Shown: piece by piece, positions 18,432 through 28,091 of the stretch
Layout of the letters: each line of letters starts with the position of its first letter
Position numbering within the stretch: the stretch's first letter is position 1
Assembly (NCBI GenBank): GCA_017454015.1
Contig: JAFTDW010000060.1
Location: forward strand, 43,339-107,338
Source: Bacteroidales bacterium
GTDB lineage: Bacteria > Bacteroidota > Bacteroidia > Bacteroidales > P3
Reading direction: 5' to 3'
DNA length: 64,000 bases
The notes under the pieces: model-generated
What the model saw: the letters and a program-made list of their open reading frames with translations, nothing else
Databases searched by the model: none
What the model was told of the DNA's origin: nothing
Made by a program: the position numbers and the translations under genes

Positions 18432-19904
18432 TTAATATGCACGGGCAAAGAGCACCCTGCGGTGACTTGGCTTGCCGCTGTACACGCACTTGCCCTCTTC
18501 CTCGGGGGCGTCGAAAGGTATGCAGCGAATTGTGGCCTTGGTTAGTTCCTTGATACGTTCTTCGGTCTCGGTGGTGCCGTCCCAGTGGCAGAGCAGGAAA
18601 CCGCCCTTCTCTATCTCGCTGGTGAACTCATCCCAGCTGTCTACCTTGCGCGTCACCGAGGTGCGGTAGTCGGCGGCTTTGCGCAGAAGGTTTTTCTGAA
18701 TTTCTTCGAGCAGTTGCTCCACATGTTCGGCTATACCTTCGAGGGGCATGGTGACCTTTTCGAGTGTGTCGCGGCGGCAGACCTCGCAGGTGCCATTCTC
18801 CATGTCGCGCGGACCTATGGCGATACGAACAGGCACACCCTTGAACTCGTATTCGTTGAACTTCCAGCCCGGTTTGTACTCCAAGCGGTTGTCGTACTTC
18901 ACAGTGAGCCCTTTTTGCTTAAGTTGTTCAATGACAGGTGCAATATGAGCGTCGAGTTCGGGCATCTGAGAGTCGTTCTTGCAGATAGGCACTATGGCCA
19001 CCTGTATGGGGGCTAGCTTAGGCGGCAGCACAAGGCCGTTGTCGTCGCTATGGGTCATGATGAGGGCACCCATAAGCCGGGTGGATACACCCCACGAGGT
19101 AGCCCACACATACTCGTTGCGGTTCTCTTTGTTGAGGAACTGCACCTCGAAAGCCTTGGCAAAATTCTGACCGAGAAAATGCGATGTACCAGCCTGCAAA
19201 GCCTTGCCGTCCTGCATCATAGCCTCTATGCAGTAGGTGTCGATAGCACCTGCGAAACGCTCGTTGGGCGACTTCACACCTTTAATGACAGGCACCGACA
19301 TCCAGTTTTCTGCGAAGTCGGCATACACTTCAAGCATCCTGCGAGCCTCGGCCTCGGCTTCTTCGCGTGTGGCGTGGGCGGTGTGCCCCTCCTGCCACAG
19401 AAACTCGGCGGTACGCAGGAACATTCGGGTACGCATCTCCCAGCGCACCACGTTGGCCCACTGGTTGCAGAGTATAGGCAAGTCGCGATACGACTGTATC
19501 CAGTTCTTGTATGTGCTCCATATAATGGTCTCCGAGGTGGGACGCACAATAAGCGGCTCTTCGAGCTCCGCCTCGGGGTCCACCACCACGCCCGTGCCGT
19601 CGGGGCTGTTCTTCAAACGGTAGTGTGTAACCACGGCACACTCTTTGGCAAAGCCTTCCACATGGTCGGCCTCGCGGCTGAGAAACGACTTGGGAATAAA
19701 GAGCGGGAAATATGCGTTGACATGGCCCGTGGCCTTGAACATGTCGTCGAGGGCTCGCTGCATCTTCTCCCAGATAGCGTAGCCATAGGGTTTGATGACC
19801 ATACATCCGCGCACTGCACTGTTCTCTGCAAGGTCGGCGCGAACCACAAGTTGATTATACCATTCCGAGTAATTTTCGGCGCGGGTTACAAAATCTTTTG
19901 CCAT
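18432..19904 (-). CDS. proS: Prolyl-tRNA synthetase, archaeal/eukaryotic type
   Basis: Charges tRNA-Pro with proline. The 490 residues fit the ProS type-3 form, which lacks the editing insertion. Class II motif 2 is seen as [20 protein letters not shown]. Proline-pocket sequences include [15 protein letters not shown] and [11 protein letters not shown]. The anticodon-binding domain begins near IQVAIVPI, and the chain ends in the C-terminal zinc-binding-like extension FARAY. The Met at 19904 begins [18 protein letters not shown], as in homologues. A minus-strand -7 box lies 89 nt upstream. Confidence 0.95.
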   Translation of the reverse strand: MAKDFVTRAENYSEWYNQLVVRADLAENSAVRGCMVIKPYGYAIWEKMQRALDDMFKATGHVNAYFPLFIPKSFLSREADHVEGFAKECAVVTHYRLKNSPDGTGVVVDPEAELEEPLIVRPTSETIIWSTYKNWIQSYRDLPILCNQWANVVRWEMRTRMFLRTAEFLWQEGHTAHATREEAEAEARRMLEVYADFAENWMSVPVIKGVKSPNERFAGAIDTYCIEAMMQDGKALQAGTSHFLGQNFAKAFEVQFLNKENRNEYVWATSWGVSTRLMGALIMTHSDDNGLVLPPKLAPIQVAIVPICKNDSQMPELDAHIAPVIEQLKQKGLTVKYDNRLEYKPGWKFNEYEFKGVPVRIAIGPRDMENGTCEVCRRDTLEKVTMPLEGIAEHVEQLLEEIQKNLLRKAADYRTSVTRKVDSWDEFTSEIEKGGFLLCHWDGTTETEERIKELTKATIRCIPFDAPEEEGKCVYSGKPSHRRVLFARAY

Positions 19905-19965
19905 GTTGTTATTATAAAAATGATATTAAAAAATAAAAATCACACGCTGTTACATGATTTTTTCG

Positions 19966-19973
19966 TAATTTTG
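19966..19973 (+). promoter_or_regulatory. Putative -7 box for the outer membrane protein at 20027
   Basis: TAATTTTG fits TAnnTTTG and lies 53 nt before the ATG. It lies in the same 60-bp divergent region as the proS promoter but points the other way. Confidence 0.45.
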
Positions 19974-19992
19974 CATTACTCACAGCGGCTTG

Positions 19993-20000
19993 CAAAGTTA
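19993..20000 (-). promoter_or_regulatory. Putative -7 box for proS
   Basis: On the minus strand this reads TAACTTTG, fitting TAnnTTTG. It overlaps the transcribed leader of the divergent gene, so the two promoters face away from each other with overlapping footprints. Confidence 0.5.
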
Positions 20001-20026
20001 CGAAATTTATAGCAATTATCAACAAA

Positions 20027-20821
20027 ATGAGAGAAATATTATTGCTTTTGGCCTTGGCAATACTCACCTACGGCGGCACAATATGGGGTCAGGAGAAGCA
20101 AACTGTCGACACTATAGAATGTCCTGTCGTAGGATTTAATTTCGGCACCATAGTGCCTGGCGGCGGTGGCAACGACGGCATGAGAAGCCTCTACAAACCG
20201 CCCTACCTCAGCTTCGGCCTCGACGCTTTCTACAAGTACAGCAACGGGTGGATCGTAAGCCTCGACGGCAACCTGTTCTTCGGCAACGACAACCTCAAAG
20301 ACCGCATGTCGCGAATGCCCAATGTCTACACACGCGACAGCATCATAGTAGGCACCAACGGTACCGACGCAGTGGTAACATGCTACAACCGCGGCATTTC
20401 CGTCAACGCCGGTGTGGGGCGTGTGCTGTTCAGCAATGCCAAGAACCCCAACTCAGGCATGCTGTTGCTGCTTAAAGGCGGGTGGCTGCAGAACCAGACC
20501 ATCTTCATGCAGAACGATGTCAACGCCCCTCAGATCGACGGCGACTACGCCTACCTCTACGACCACCAGCGGCGCGGCTTCGCCCTCACCGAGGGCATTG
20601 GCTACTGGTTTATGGGCAACCACCGCAACCTCGCCAACTTCTACATCACGCTGCAAGTGTCGCAATGCTGGACACACAGCACACGCAACTACGTCATTGA
20701 CGACCTCTTGGGACTTCGCGGTGCCGACAACAAAACCCATTTCGACATGCTATACACACTCAAACTCTGCTGGATGTTCCCACTCAAAGGCAAGACCACC
20801 TACGACTATTACTATTATTAA
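20027..20821 (+). CDS. Predicted outer membrane beta-barrel protein, unknown function
   Basis: A 264-residue protein with an N-terminal signal peptide (cleavage near IWGQ, residues 19-22). Alternating hydrophobic/aromatic strands follow (LSFGLDAFYKYSNGWIVSLD, FYITLQVSQCW, MLYTLKLCWMFPLKG), ending in a Tyr run, typical of small outer-membrane barrels. I do not recognise the family. It is 75 nt upstream of the kdtA-tamL ORF and may share an envelope-biogenesis role (inference). Confidence 0.6.
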   Translation: MREILLLLALAILTYGGTIWGQEKQTVDTIECPVVGFNFGTIVPGGGGNDGMRSLYKPPYLSFGLDAFYKYSNGWIVSLDGNLFFGNDNLKDRMSRMPNVYTRDSIIVGTNGTDAVVTCYNRGISVNAGVGRVLFSNAKNPNSGMLLLLKGGWLQNQTIFMQNDVNAPQIDGDYAYLYDHQRRGFALTEGIGYWFMGNHRNLANFYITLQVSQCWTHSTRNYVIDDLLGLRGADNKTHFDMLYTLKLCWMFPLKGKTTYDYYYY

Positions 20822-20896
20822 TAAGGTTGGATATAAAAACAAAGGGCAAGACACTATCGTTATACTTTAGCCGTTAAACATAAAACCTTAAATACC

Positions 20897-23800
20897 TTGT
20901 ACTCTATTGGCATTGCGATATATGACCTTGCCGTGCGCATAGCGGCCCTCTTCTCGAAGAAAGCCCGCCTCATGGTGCATGGTTGGCACGACACCTTTGT
21001 CCGTCTCGCGCAACCGCAAGCTTTGCCCCAAGACCGCGCGAGGGTTTGGTTCCACGTCTCTTCTCTCGGCGAGTTCGAGCAGGCCCGCCCTGTACTTGAA
21101 CGCTACCGCGAGATGCACCCCGACCATTTTGTGCTGCTCACCTTCTTCTCACCCTCGGGCTACGAAGTGCGCAAAAACTACAGCGGAGCCGATTTGGTGT
21201 GCTACCTTCCAATGGACACACCGCGCAACGCACGCCGCCTCGTCAGCACCATACAGCCGTCCAAGGTGTTTTTTGTAAAATACGACTTCTGGTTCAACAC
21301 TATGCGCGAGCTGAAACGCCGCGACATACCCCTATACATCTTCTCTGCCATATTCCGTCCCAAGCAGTACTTCTTTGGCTGGTACGGGGGCTGGTTTCTG
21401 CGACAGCTCAACTGCTTCACCCATATCTTTGTGCAGAACGACGAGTCACTGCAACTTCTTAGCAGCCACGGCATAAAGCATTGCAGCATAGCTGGCGACA
21501 CACGTTTCGACCGAGTGTTCCAGATAGCAGCCAGCGCACAGCCTTCAGTCGTTGCCGAGCAGTTTGTGGCAGCCCACGGCACAGGCGACCACATCATTGT
21601 TGCAGGCAGCACATGGCCGCCCGACGAGCAGCTGCTCGCAAACTATTTCAAACTGCGCCAATCGGCTCCGCTCGACAATAAGATACTGCTAATCATAGCC
21701 CCACATGTGGTAGAAGAGAGTCACATACGCCATATAGAGCAGCTTTTCGCTGCACCTGATGTAAAGACTGCTCGTTACTCGTCACTACTGAGTTCCGATG
21801 GCGCTGGCCGTCAGTCGGAGAGCCCCAACGTGCTGATTATCGACAACTACGGGCTCCTGTCGTCGCTGTACCGCTATGCCGATGTGGTGTACATCGGAGG
21901 CGGCTTCGGACACGGCATACACAACATACTTGAAGCTATAACTTTTGGCAAGCCTGTTTGTTTCGGTCCTAACTACCACAAGTTCCAAGAGGCTCGCGAC
22001 ATCATCAGGCTCGGCGGCGGCACCAGCATTAAAGACACTGAAGGCCTCGCCCGTCAGTTCGACCTATGGTTCACCGACACAGAAGTTTACAACGAAGCTT
22101 CACAGACATGCCGACACTATGTGGAAAGCAACAAAGGCGGATGCGACAAAATTGTACGCATCTTCTCGCTCGTTTTTGTCCTTTCCACTTTCCTAGCCCT
22201 CGCCACCTCGTGCAGTGTCAACAAATTCGTTGCGCCCGACGACAAACTGCTCTACAGCAACCACTACAGCATAGAGATGCCCGACGAGAGCAAGCCGCCC
22301 GAGGAGATAGCCAACGTGCTTAAAAGTCTCAAAAGCTACGCAGCACAAAGCCCCAACAAGAAATTCCTCGGCATACGCTGGGGCATGCGCCTATACTGCC
22401 TCTCATCTCCCACCGACACCAACTGGTTTCACAACTACCTGCGCCGCAACGAACAACACCCTGTGGTATACGACGAGAACGCCACACGCCGCACCGCATC
22501 ACAACTACAGTCGCTCATGGTCACCAAGGGCTGCTTCTCGTCGACAGTGGACTACGACACAACCGTCCGGGGGCGCAACATAGTGGTAACCTACCACTTG
22601 AGACCATCACCACGCTACCTTGTCAACGAAATAACATATAACATACCAGAACCTGAAATACTCAAGCTTGTCAAGGCACAAAGCAAAGAGTCGTACCTCC
22701 ATGCAGGAGACTACTACGACCAAGACCTTGTGGCCAAGGAACGCGACCGCATAGTGCAAAACCTGCTCGAAGCAGGATACTACAGAGCCACGCCCTCTAT
22801 AGTATCATTTCTGCTCGACACCACCTACACCCCAGGACGTATCGACATGGAGATTGCCGTCAACAAGAACGTAGCCCTCACTGGCAACAACCTCCGTCAG
22901 TACAAAATCAAGGACATATTCATCTATCAAGGCAGCAATCGCAGCGACCTAATTTTCGACACCTCGTACTATGAATCACACTTCCGTGGCCGCACCACAC
23001 GCTATGCCATTCTCTCTGTCCCCGACACCTTGCGCAAGCATCAAGTGTCACCTAAAGTAATATGTCGTAACCTCATGCTTTTCAGCGGTCAATACTACCA
23101 CCCAAACAACCGCTCACGCACATACAACTCACTCCTCGCGCTACGCAATTTCAAGTATATTGACATCGATTTTGTAGAGTCCACGCCATCTGCCGACACC
23201 ACCCCCACCGTCGACGCCCGCATACGACTGCTCTCCAGTCCGCGACAAAAACTGTCGGCCTCACTCGAGCTCAACAACTCCTCCTCCTTCGGCACCCAGG
23301 GAAGCGATGCCGCCGCCATGATAGGCAGCGGCAACTTCGGGTTGGAGACGGTCCTCGAATACCAGAACCGCAATCTCTTCGGCGGCGCCGAGCTGCTCAA
23401 AGTCGATGCATCCCTGCTCGTAGAGCTGCCAAAACTTATCATCAGCCAAGGCGCCTCCAAATTCCACGACGCATTCACCGCTTTTGAGAGCGGCCTCGAC
23501 GTATCGCTCGACCTGCCGCAATTTCTGCTCCCCTTCACGCGCAACATACTGTTTCAGCGCATGCGCCCTCATACCGTGCTCAGCATCGGCACCAACTACC
23601 AGTACCGTACTTACTTCGAGCGAATGCTCGCCAATATGTCGTTCGGCTATAGCTGGAGCTCCACCTCGCAAACGCGCCACCAACTGCTGCCTATAGAACT
23701 CACTTTCGTGAAATTCATCGACAAAGACGAGGCCTTCGTCTCTCGGCTCGAAAGGATTTCCGACCTCCGACTCAAATATCAGTACAGTGACCACTTTATC

Positions 23801-24538
23801 ATGGACTGCCGCTACGACTTCCTGCACAGCAGCCAGATACCCAACCGCCGCATAAACTTCAACTACCTGCACCTCACCCTCGAAACCGCCGGCAACCTGC
23901 TGCAAACCCTCAGCATCCTCTCCAACGGCCCCTCCGACCAAAACGGCATACGACAGTTTTTCGGCGTGCCTTACTCACAGTACCTGCGCGCCAACGTCGA
24001 CATGAAACGCTACTTCTATCTCTCCGAGCGCAACACTTTCGTAACCAGACTTCTACTTGGCATTGGCATTCCCTATGCCAACAGCCTCTCCATGCCCTAT
24101 GAGAAAAGCTTCTTCGGCGGTGGCCCAACCACTATGCGTGCATGGCAACTGCGCCATCTGGGGCCGGGCCTATACAGCAACGTGGACAATCCCATGGCCG
24201 AGCGTGTTGGCGACATGACACTCGTTCTCAACCTCGAAGACCGCTTTCACATAGCATCAATCTTCGAGGGGGCACTCTTTGCCGACATAGGCAACGTTTG
24301 GCTAACACATGAGAGCAGCGAGTTCGAAGGCGGCAAATTCGAGGCCGCCAAGATGCTGCAAAGCCTCGCCGTGGGTGCAGGATTCGGACTGCGACTCAAG
24401 GTCTCCATAATCACGCTGCGCCTCGACCTCGCCATACCCGTCTACGACCCAGGCTACGAGCCGACACACCGCTGGCGCCCACCCTACTGGAAAATCTCAC
24501 AGATAGTAACCAACCTCGGCATCGACTACCCATTCTGA
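20897..24538 (+). CDS. kdtA-tamL: KdtA (Kdo transferase) fused in frame to a TamL-like Omp85 lipoprotein/barrel
   Basis: One uninterrupted 1213-codon frame holds two proteins. Residues 1 to about 422 are a Kdo transferase: glycosyltransferase start with a TTG codon (MYSIGIAIYDLAVRIA), VSSLGEFEQARPV, AGSTWPPDE and GGGFGHGIHNILEAITFGKP. This enzyme adds Kdo to lipid A precursor at the inner membrane. Directly after the KdtA C-terminus comes a complete lipoprotein signal, FSLVFVLSTFLALATSC (lipobox Cys439). POTRA-like segments and a C-terminal Omp85 barrel follow (about 790-1213), as in TamL-like proteins of Bacteroidota. No ATG lies at the junction. An in-frame GTG at 22121 (codon 409) could restart translation. 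A real fusion, internal initiation or a lost stop are all possible. Confidence 0.75.
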   Translation: MYSIGIAIYDLAVRIAALFSKKARLMVHGWHDTFVRLAQPQALPQDRARVWFHVSSLGEFEQARPVLERYREMHPDHFVLLTFFSPSGYEVRKNYSGADLVCYLPMDTPRNARRLVSTIQPSKVFFVKYDFWFNTMRELKRRDIPLYIFSAIFRPKQYFFGWYGGWFLRQLNCFTHIFVQNDESLQLLSSHGIKHCSIAGDTRFDRVFQIAASAQPSVVAEQFVAAHGTGDHIIVAGSTWPPDEQLLANYFKLRQSAPLDNKILLIIAPHVVEESHIRHIEQLFAAPDVKTARYSSLLSSDGAGRQSESPNVLIIDNYGLLSSLYRYADVVYIGGGFGHGIHNILEAITFGKPVCFGPNYHKFQEARDIIRLGGGTSIKDTEGLARQFDLWFTDTEVYNEASQTCRHYVESNKGGCDKIVRIFSLVFVLSTFLALATSCSVNKFVAPDDKLLYSNHYSIEMPDESKPPEEIANVLKSLKSYAAQSPNKKFLGIRWGMRLYCLSSPTDTNWFHNYLRRNEQHPVVYDENATRRTASQLQSLMVTKGCFSSTVDYDTTVRGRNIVVTYHLRPSPRYLVNEITYNIPEPEILKLVKAQSKESYLHAGDYYDQDLVAKERDRIVQNLLEAGYYRATPSIVSFLLDTTYTPGRIDMEIAVNKNVALTGNNLRQYKIKDIFIYQGSNRSDLIFDTSYYESHFRGRTTRYAILSVPDTLRKHQVSPKVICRNLMLFSGQYYHPNNRSRTYNSLLALRNFKYIDIDFVESTPSADTTPTVDARIRLLSSPRQKLSASLELNNSSSFGTQGSDAAAMIGSGNFGLETVLEYQNRNLFGGAELLKVDASLLVELPKLIISQGASKFHDAFTAFESGLDVSLDLPQFLLPFTRNILFQRMRPHTVLSIGTNYQYRTYFERMLANMSFGYSWSSTSQTRHQLLPIELTFVKFIDKDEAFVSRLERISDLRLKYQYSDHFIMDCRYDFLHSSQIPNRRINFNYLHLTLETAGNLLQTLSILSNGPSDQNGIRQFFGVPYSQYLRANVDMKRYFYLSERNTFVTRLLLGIGIPYANSLSMPYEKSFFGGGPTTMRAWQLRHLGPGLYSNVDNPMAERVGDMTLVLNLEDRFHIASIFEGALFADIGNVWLTHESSEFEGGKFEAAKMLQSLAVGAGFGLRLKVSIITLRLDLAIPVYDPGYEPTHRWRPPYWKISQIVTNLGIDYPF

Positions 24539-24600
24539 CGACAGTAAAAAAGCCATGAAGCACCCCTACCGAAACAGTACTTCAAAGAGAAAAACCAACA

Positions 24601-25323
24601 ATGAAAGCAAAACCAAATCAAACAGTCCAAGTTATTAAAGCCCTGAAAGATGAAGGCGGTTTTGCAACTTTGCGCAGATTGAATGAGGTGGTCGACTTTT
24701 CGACATGGAGGACGAAAACACCAGAGGCTTCAGTTCGACGCATTGTCCAACAAAGCGAGGCAATCTTTAAGGTACGCCCCGGTTTATGGGCGCTTGAGGA
24801 GATGCGAGAAGAGGTACTGAAGAAATTTGAAATCAAAGTTGGCGATATAAAAAGCGAGGAACAATTTTCGCATAGCTACTATCAAGGTTTACTTGTTGAG
24901 ATTGGCAATTTACGTAATATGACAACCTATGTTCCTGCGCAAGACAAAAGTAGAAAGTTCTTAGGACAGTCATTGGGCGAAATTACAAAGACAACTGAAA
25001 TACCCCATTTTACATTCGACAATCTTTTGAAAAAAGCCCGAACTGTCGATGTGATTTGGTTTAACGAGCGAAATATGCCATCTGATTTCTACGAGGTTGA
25101 ACATACTACGGATATCAAGAATTCGCTTTCGAAGTTTTACGAATTACAAGACTTCTATGCCGGCTTTTACATTGTAGCCAACAAACACCGCAAAGAAGAA
25201 TTTTACGACAAGCTACATGTGTCAATGTTTAAACCAATAGAAAATCGCGTCCGATTTATAGAATATCAAAGAGTTGTCGGGATGTACGAGAACTTAAAGC
25301 ATATAAACTATTTGAAATGGTGA
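24601..25323 (+). CDS. HTH plus PD-(D/E)XK-like nuclease, probably acquired
   Basis: A 240-residue protein. Residues 5-66 form a winged helix resembling HARE-HTH (GFATLRRLNEVV, then TPEASVRRIVQQ and VRPGLWAL). Residues 90-210 resemble a restriction-endonuclease fold, with E100 in a YYQGLLVEIGN helix, D150 in the strand VDVIWF and E165-V-E167 in FYEVEHTT. The usual ExK is ExE here, as in BamHI-type enzymes. The DNA is visibly more AT-rich than the flanking genes, and no methylase lies next to it. It may be a stand-alone defence nuclease or a domesticated remnant; activity is unproven. Confidence 0.6.
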   Translation: MKAKPNQTVQVIKALKDEGGFATLRRLNEVVDFSTWRTKTPEASVRRIVQQSEAIFKVRPGLWALEEMREEVLKKFEIKVGDIKSEEQFSHSYYQGLLVEIGNLRNMTTYVPAQDKSRKFLGQSLGEITKTTEIPHFTFDNLLKKARTVDVIWFNERNMPSDFYEVEHTTDIKNSLSKFYELQDFYAGFYIVANKHRKEEFYDKLHVSMFKPIENRVRFIEYQRVVGMYENLKHINYLKW

Positions 25324-25339
25324 TTCTACTCTATAAAAT

Positions 25340-25433
25340 CGCCCTGAATGGGCATAAATCAATCAGCCCAATGGCAACGCAACGCCTTGGGTAAATCAGT
25401 AAGATACATTTGCGTTCTGAAAGGGCAAAATAA
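25340..25433. repeat. REP-like palindromic intergenic element
   Basis: A degenerate element: CGCCCTGAATGGGC at one end, a central imperfect palindrome CAGCCCAATGGCAACGC with CCTTGGGTAAAT, and TCTGAAAGGGCAAAAT at the other end. From memory it resembles the REP-like CCTGAAAGGGC/CAGCCC-GGGCAACGCCCTGGGT units scattered in many Bacteroidales genomes. It lies just after the AT-rich nuclease gene. Inverted AAATGGC/GCCATTT motifs follow at 25498-25526. Confidence 0.55.
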
Positions 25434-25597
25434 AAAAAACGAATTAATAGAACTCACCATAGCTTAGAACTGCGATTTCGGGGTAGAACATAGAAACAAA
25501 TGGCCACATAAGGCATCTTGCCATTTACTATAAATGGCTACACAATACATAATTATACTATACCATTATTACTAATCCAATAATCATTAATAACTAT

Positions 25598-26581
25598 ATG
25601 AATATCCAGTCCCAAGTAGACCTGTGGTTTGACGACTACAACCGCCGTGCCGCAGCCCGCCTCGACGCAGTCCCTGCCCTACGCGGCCTTTATGAGCCTG
25701 TGTACTACACCATATCGCAACACGGCAAACAGCTCCGTCCAACATTAATGCTCTGCGGCAACCAACTTTTTGGCGGCAACCCCGACGATGTGCGCGAGGC
25801 TGCCATTGGCATAGAGCTCTTCCACAACTTCACACTTATCCACGACGACCTCATGGACAAATCGCCTCTGCGACGAGGCCTGCCCACCGTCTACAGCAAA
25901 TGGAACGCCAACACCGCCATACTCTCCGGCGATGCTATGTTCTCGCTCGCCTGGCAACAGATGATAGCGCACCAACACACTGCGACACCCCAAGTGCTTC
26001 AATGCTTTAACCAAACAGCCACCCTCGTCTACGAAGGCCAACAATACGACATGGACTTCGAGAACCTGCCGCAAGTGTCGCTCGACCAGTATCTTGAGAT
26101 GATAAAACTCAAGACCGCAGTACTCCTTGCAGGAGCCCTTAAGATAGGCGCACTCTATGCCGGAGCCGACGCCAACGAAATTGAGCTTCTCTACCAGACA
26201 GGAATCGACATGGGCCTTGCCTTCCAGTTGCAAGACGACCTGCTTGATGCCTACGGCAACACCGCAACCCTCGGCAAGCAGACAGCGCAAGACATACGCG
26301 ACAACAAGAAAACATACCTGTATATCAAGGCCCTGAGTCTGGCCGACAACACCCAGAAAGAGCAACTCAAAACTATATTTACACACCAAGACAAAAGCGA
26401 AGCCGAAATGCAACAGGTGCTCGATATCTATTCCCAACTCGGCATACGCCAACAAACCGAGAAAGCTATAGTGGAACACACCGAACAAGCCCTTTCGTCA
26501 CTGTCAAAAATCAACACCGACGAAAAACGTAAAGATGTACTCCACAATCTGATAACCAGTCTACTCAACAGAGAGAAATAG
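25598..26581 (+). CDS. Polyprenyl diphosphate synthase (trans-isoprenyl type)
   Basis: Condenses isopentenyl diphosphate onto allylic diphosphates to make the isoprenoid chain of quinones or related lipids. The 327 residues hold the first Asp-rich motif DDLMD (83-87) with LRRGLP after it, and the second as DDLLD (213-217) preceded by FQLQ. The GKQLRP substrate motif lies near 43-48. The allylic chain length cannot be set from sequence by eye. It is followed by the ExbB promoter, so the two are separate transcripts. Confidence 0.9.
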   Translation: MNIQSQVDLWFDDYNRRAAARLDAVPALRGLYEPVYYTISQHGKQLRPTLMLCGNQLFGGNPDDVREAAIGIELFHNFTLIHDDLMDKSPLRRGLPTVYSKWNANTAILSGDAMFSLAWQQMIAHQHTATPQVLQCFNQTATLVYEGQQYDMDFENLPQVSLDQYLEMIKLKTAVLLAGALKIGALYAGADANEIELLYQTGIDMGLAFQLQDDLLDAYGNTATLGKQTAQDIRDNKKTYLYIKALSLADNTQKEQLKTIFTHQDKSEAEMQQVLDIYSQLGIRQQTEKAIVEHTEQALSSLSKINTDEKRKDVLHNLITSLLNREK

Positions 26582-26633
26582 TTAATAGGCAAAAAAAACG
26601 CAAAAAAGTTGCTCCAATTTGAAAACAATTTCT

Positions 26634-26641
26634 TAAATTTG
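26634..26641 (+). promoter_or_regulatory. Putative -7 box for the exbB operon
   Basis: TAAATTTG fits TAnnTTTG, 66 nt before the exbB ATG at 26707, in an A-rich intergenic stretch. Confidence 0.45.
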
Positions 26642-26706
26642 CAAATTAGCAGCGATAATGCGAAATTAACACAAATAATTAATAATCAAAAAACTAAATC
26701 ACTATC

Positions 26707-27540
26707 ATGAAAAAATTGATTGCCTTGATGTCAATAGTTGGCTTATTGACATTCACCAACCTGAACAGCGTTATGGCACAGGACGAGCAGCCAGCCACTA
26801 CCGAACCAGCAACCGAGCAGGTCGATGAGCAGGCTGCAGCTACTGATGAGCAGGTAGCGGAATCGGCAGCAATAGAGGACAAAACTCAAGCTGAGGAAAA
26901 CGCACAGTCCAAGTCGTTCCACCAAGTGCTTAAAGAAAAATATATACAAGGTGGCGCAGGCTGGATGACCCCCGTGCTTCTCTGCCTCATCCTCGGTCTC
27001 GCCCTCGTCATTGAGCGCATCATTTATCTCAACATGGCCACCACCAATGTCGAGAAGCTGCTCCAGGGTATCGAGGAGAACGCCAAGAAAGGCGACTATG
27101 CAGCAGCCAAAGAGCTCTGCCGCAACACCCGTGGCCCCGTGGCCAGCATCTTCTACCAAGGTCTCGACCGTATGGACCAAGGCCTCGAGAATGTAGAGAA
27201 AGCCATCACCAGCTACGGCGGCGTGCAGATGGCCAACCTCGAAAGCAACCTCACCTGGATTGCCCTGTTCATCGCCCTCGCCCCCTCCTTCGGATTCCTC
27301 GGCACCGTTATCGGTATGGTTCAGGCCTTCGACGACATCGAGGCTGCCGGCGATATCAGCCCGACCGTTGTGGCTGGCGGTATGAAAGTGGCTCTTCTTA
27401 CCACTGTGTTCGGTCTTATCGTGGCCATCATACTCCAGATTTTCTACAACTACCTCATCAGCAAGATTGAGCGCCTCGTCGCCGAGATGGAAGACGGCTC
27501 TATCTCCTTCATGGATATCCTTATCAAGAACAAGCGCTAA
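26707..27540 (+). CDS. exbB: MotA/TolQ/ExbB proton channel protein
   Basis: A 277-residue inner-membrane channel subunit that converts proton flow into work for TonB-type or related energisers. A cleavable signal peptide (1-24) is followed by an acidic Gln/Glu-rich extracytoplasmic segment (25-75). The first helix is near 83-105 and the conserved pair near 180-255 (IALFIALAPSFGFLGTVIGM, ALLTTVFGLIVAIILQIFYN). It heads an operon with a four-helix protein and two ExbD paralogues, an arrangement usual in Bacteroidota. Confidence 0.92.
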   Translation: MKKLIALMSIVGLLTFTNLNSVMAQDEQPATTEPATEQVDEQAAATDEQVAESAAIEDKTQAEENAQSKSFHQVLKEKYIQGGAGWMTPVLLCLILGLALVIERIIYLNMATTNVEKLLQGIEENAKKGDYAAAKELCRNTRGPVASIFYQGLDRMDQGLENVEKAITSYGGVQMANLESNLTWIALFIALAPSFGFLGTVIGMVQAFDDIEAAGDISPTVVAGGMKVALLTTVFGLIVAIILQIFYNYLISKIERLVAEMEDGSISFMDILIKNKR

Positions 27541-27647
27541 TCAGCACGCGCTGCCTTGCACGCCCTCGGCCATAGCGATACCACGACGTGGTGTCAGAAG
27601 AGGGTTTCGAGAATACATAACAATAATGTAAAGCAAAAAAGGATATC

Positions 27648-28082
27648 ATGGAAAAACTAAAGAAACCTATAACATTAATAAGCCTGTTATTGGCCGTGAT
27701 AGGTGCTGTGTGCGCCATATTGTTCGCGGCAAATCAGACATCGGAATGGCTCTTCGATGTAGCATTCTGGATTGTGGTGTGCTTTGTGGTTCTGGGTCTC
27801 GTCGCTATCGTGGCATTCCTTGTGATGCAGATAGTCAACAACCCCAAGTCGGGGCGCAGCCTCGCACTTGTGCTCTGCATGCTTGTAGTGGCTTTCATCA
27901 TAGCCATTATCTTTGCCCGCGGCGGCACCACCGATATAGCGATGCTCGAGAAAAACAACATAGACCCCAACGGTAGCGGCGAGAAGATGATTGCCGCTGG
28001 CTGCATCATGGTCTACGTGCTCGTTGCCGTCTCCGCAATAGCTATTATCTACACCGAAGTTGCCAAAATCTTCAAAAAGTAA
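27648..28082 (+). CDS. Small four-helix membrane protein between exbB and exbD
   Basis: A 144-residue integral membrane protein with four hydrophobic segments (about 7-27, 33-58, 70-88 and 116-138), a basic C-terminus and no catalytic motif. I do not recognise a named family. It lies 107 nt after exbB and 9 nt before exbD1, so it is probably an accessory subunit of the same energising complex (inference from context). Confidence 0.7.
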   Translation: MEKLKKPITLISLLLAVIGAVCAILFAANQTSEWLFDVAFWIVVCFVVLGLVAIVAFLVMQIVNNPKSGRSLALVLCMLVVAFIIAIIFARGGTTDIAMLEKNNIDPNGSGEKMIAAGCIMVYVLVAVSAIAIIYTEVAKIFKK

Positions 28083-28091
28083 ACAAAAATC

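Noticed and set aside
22100-22200. Simple frameshift as the cause of the kdtA-tamL fusion
   Set aside because: Both parts are in the same frame with no disrupted domain. An indel would shift one out of frame, so a lost stop or true fusion is more likely than a frameshift.
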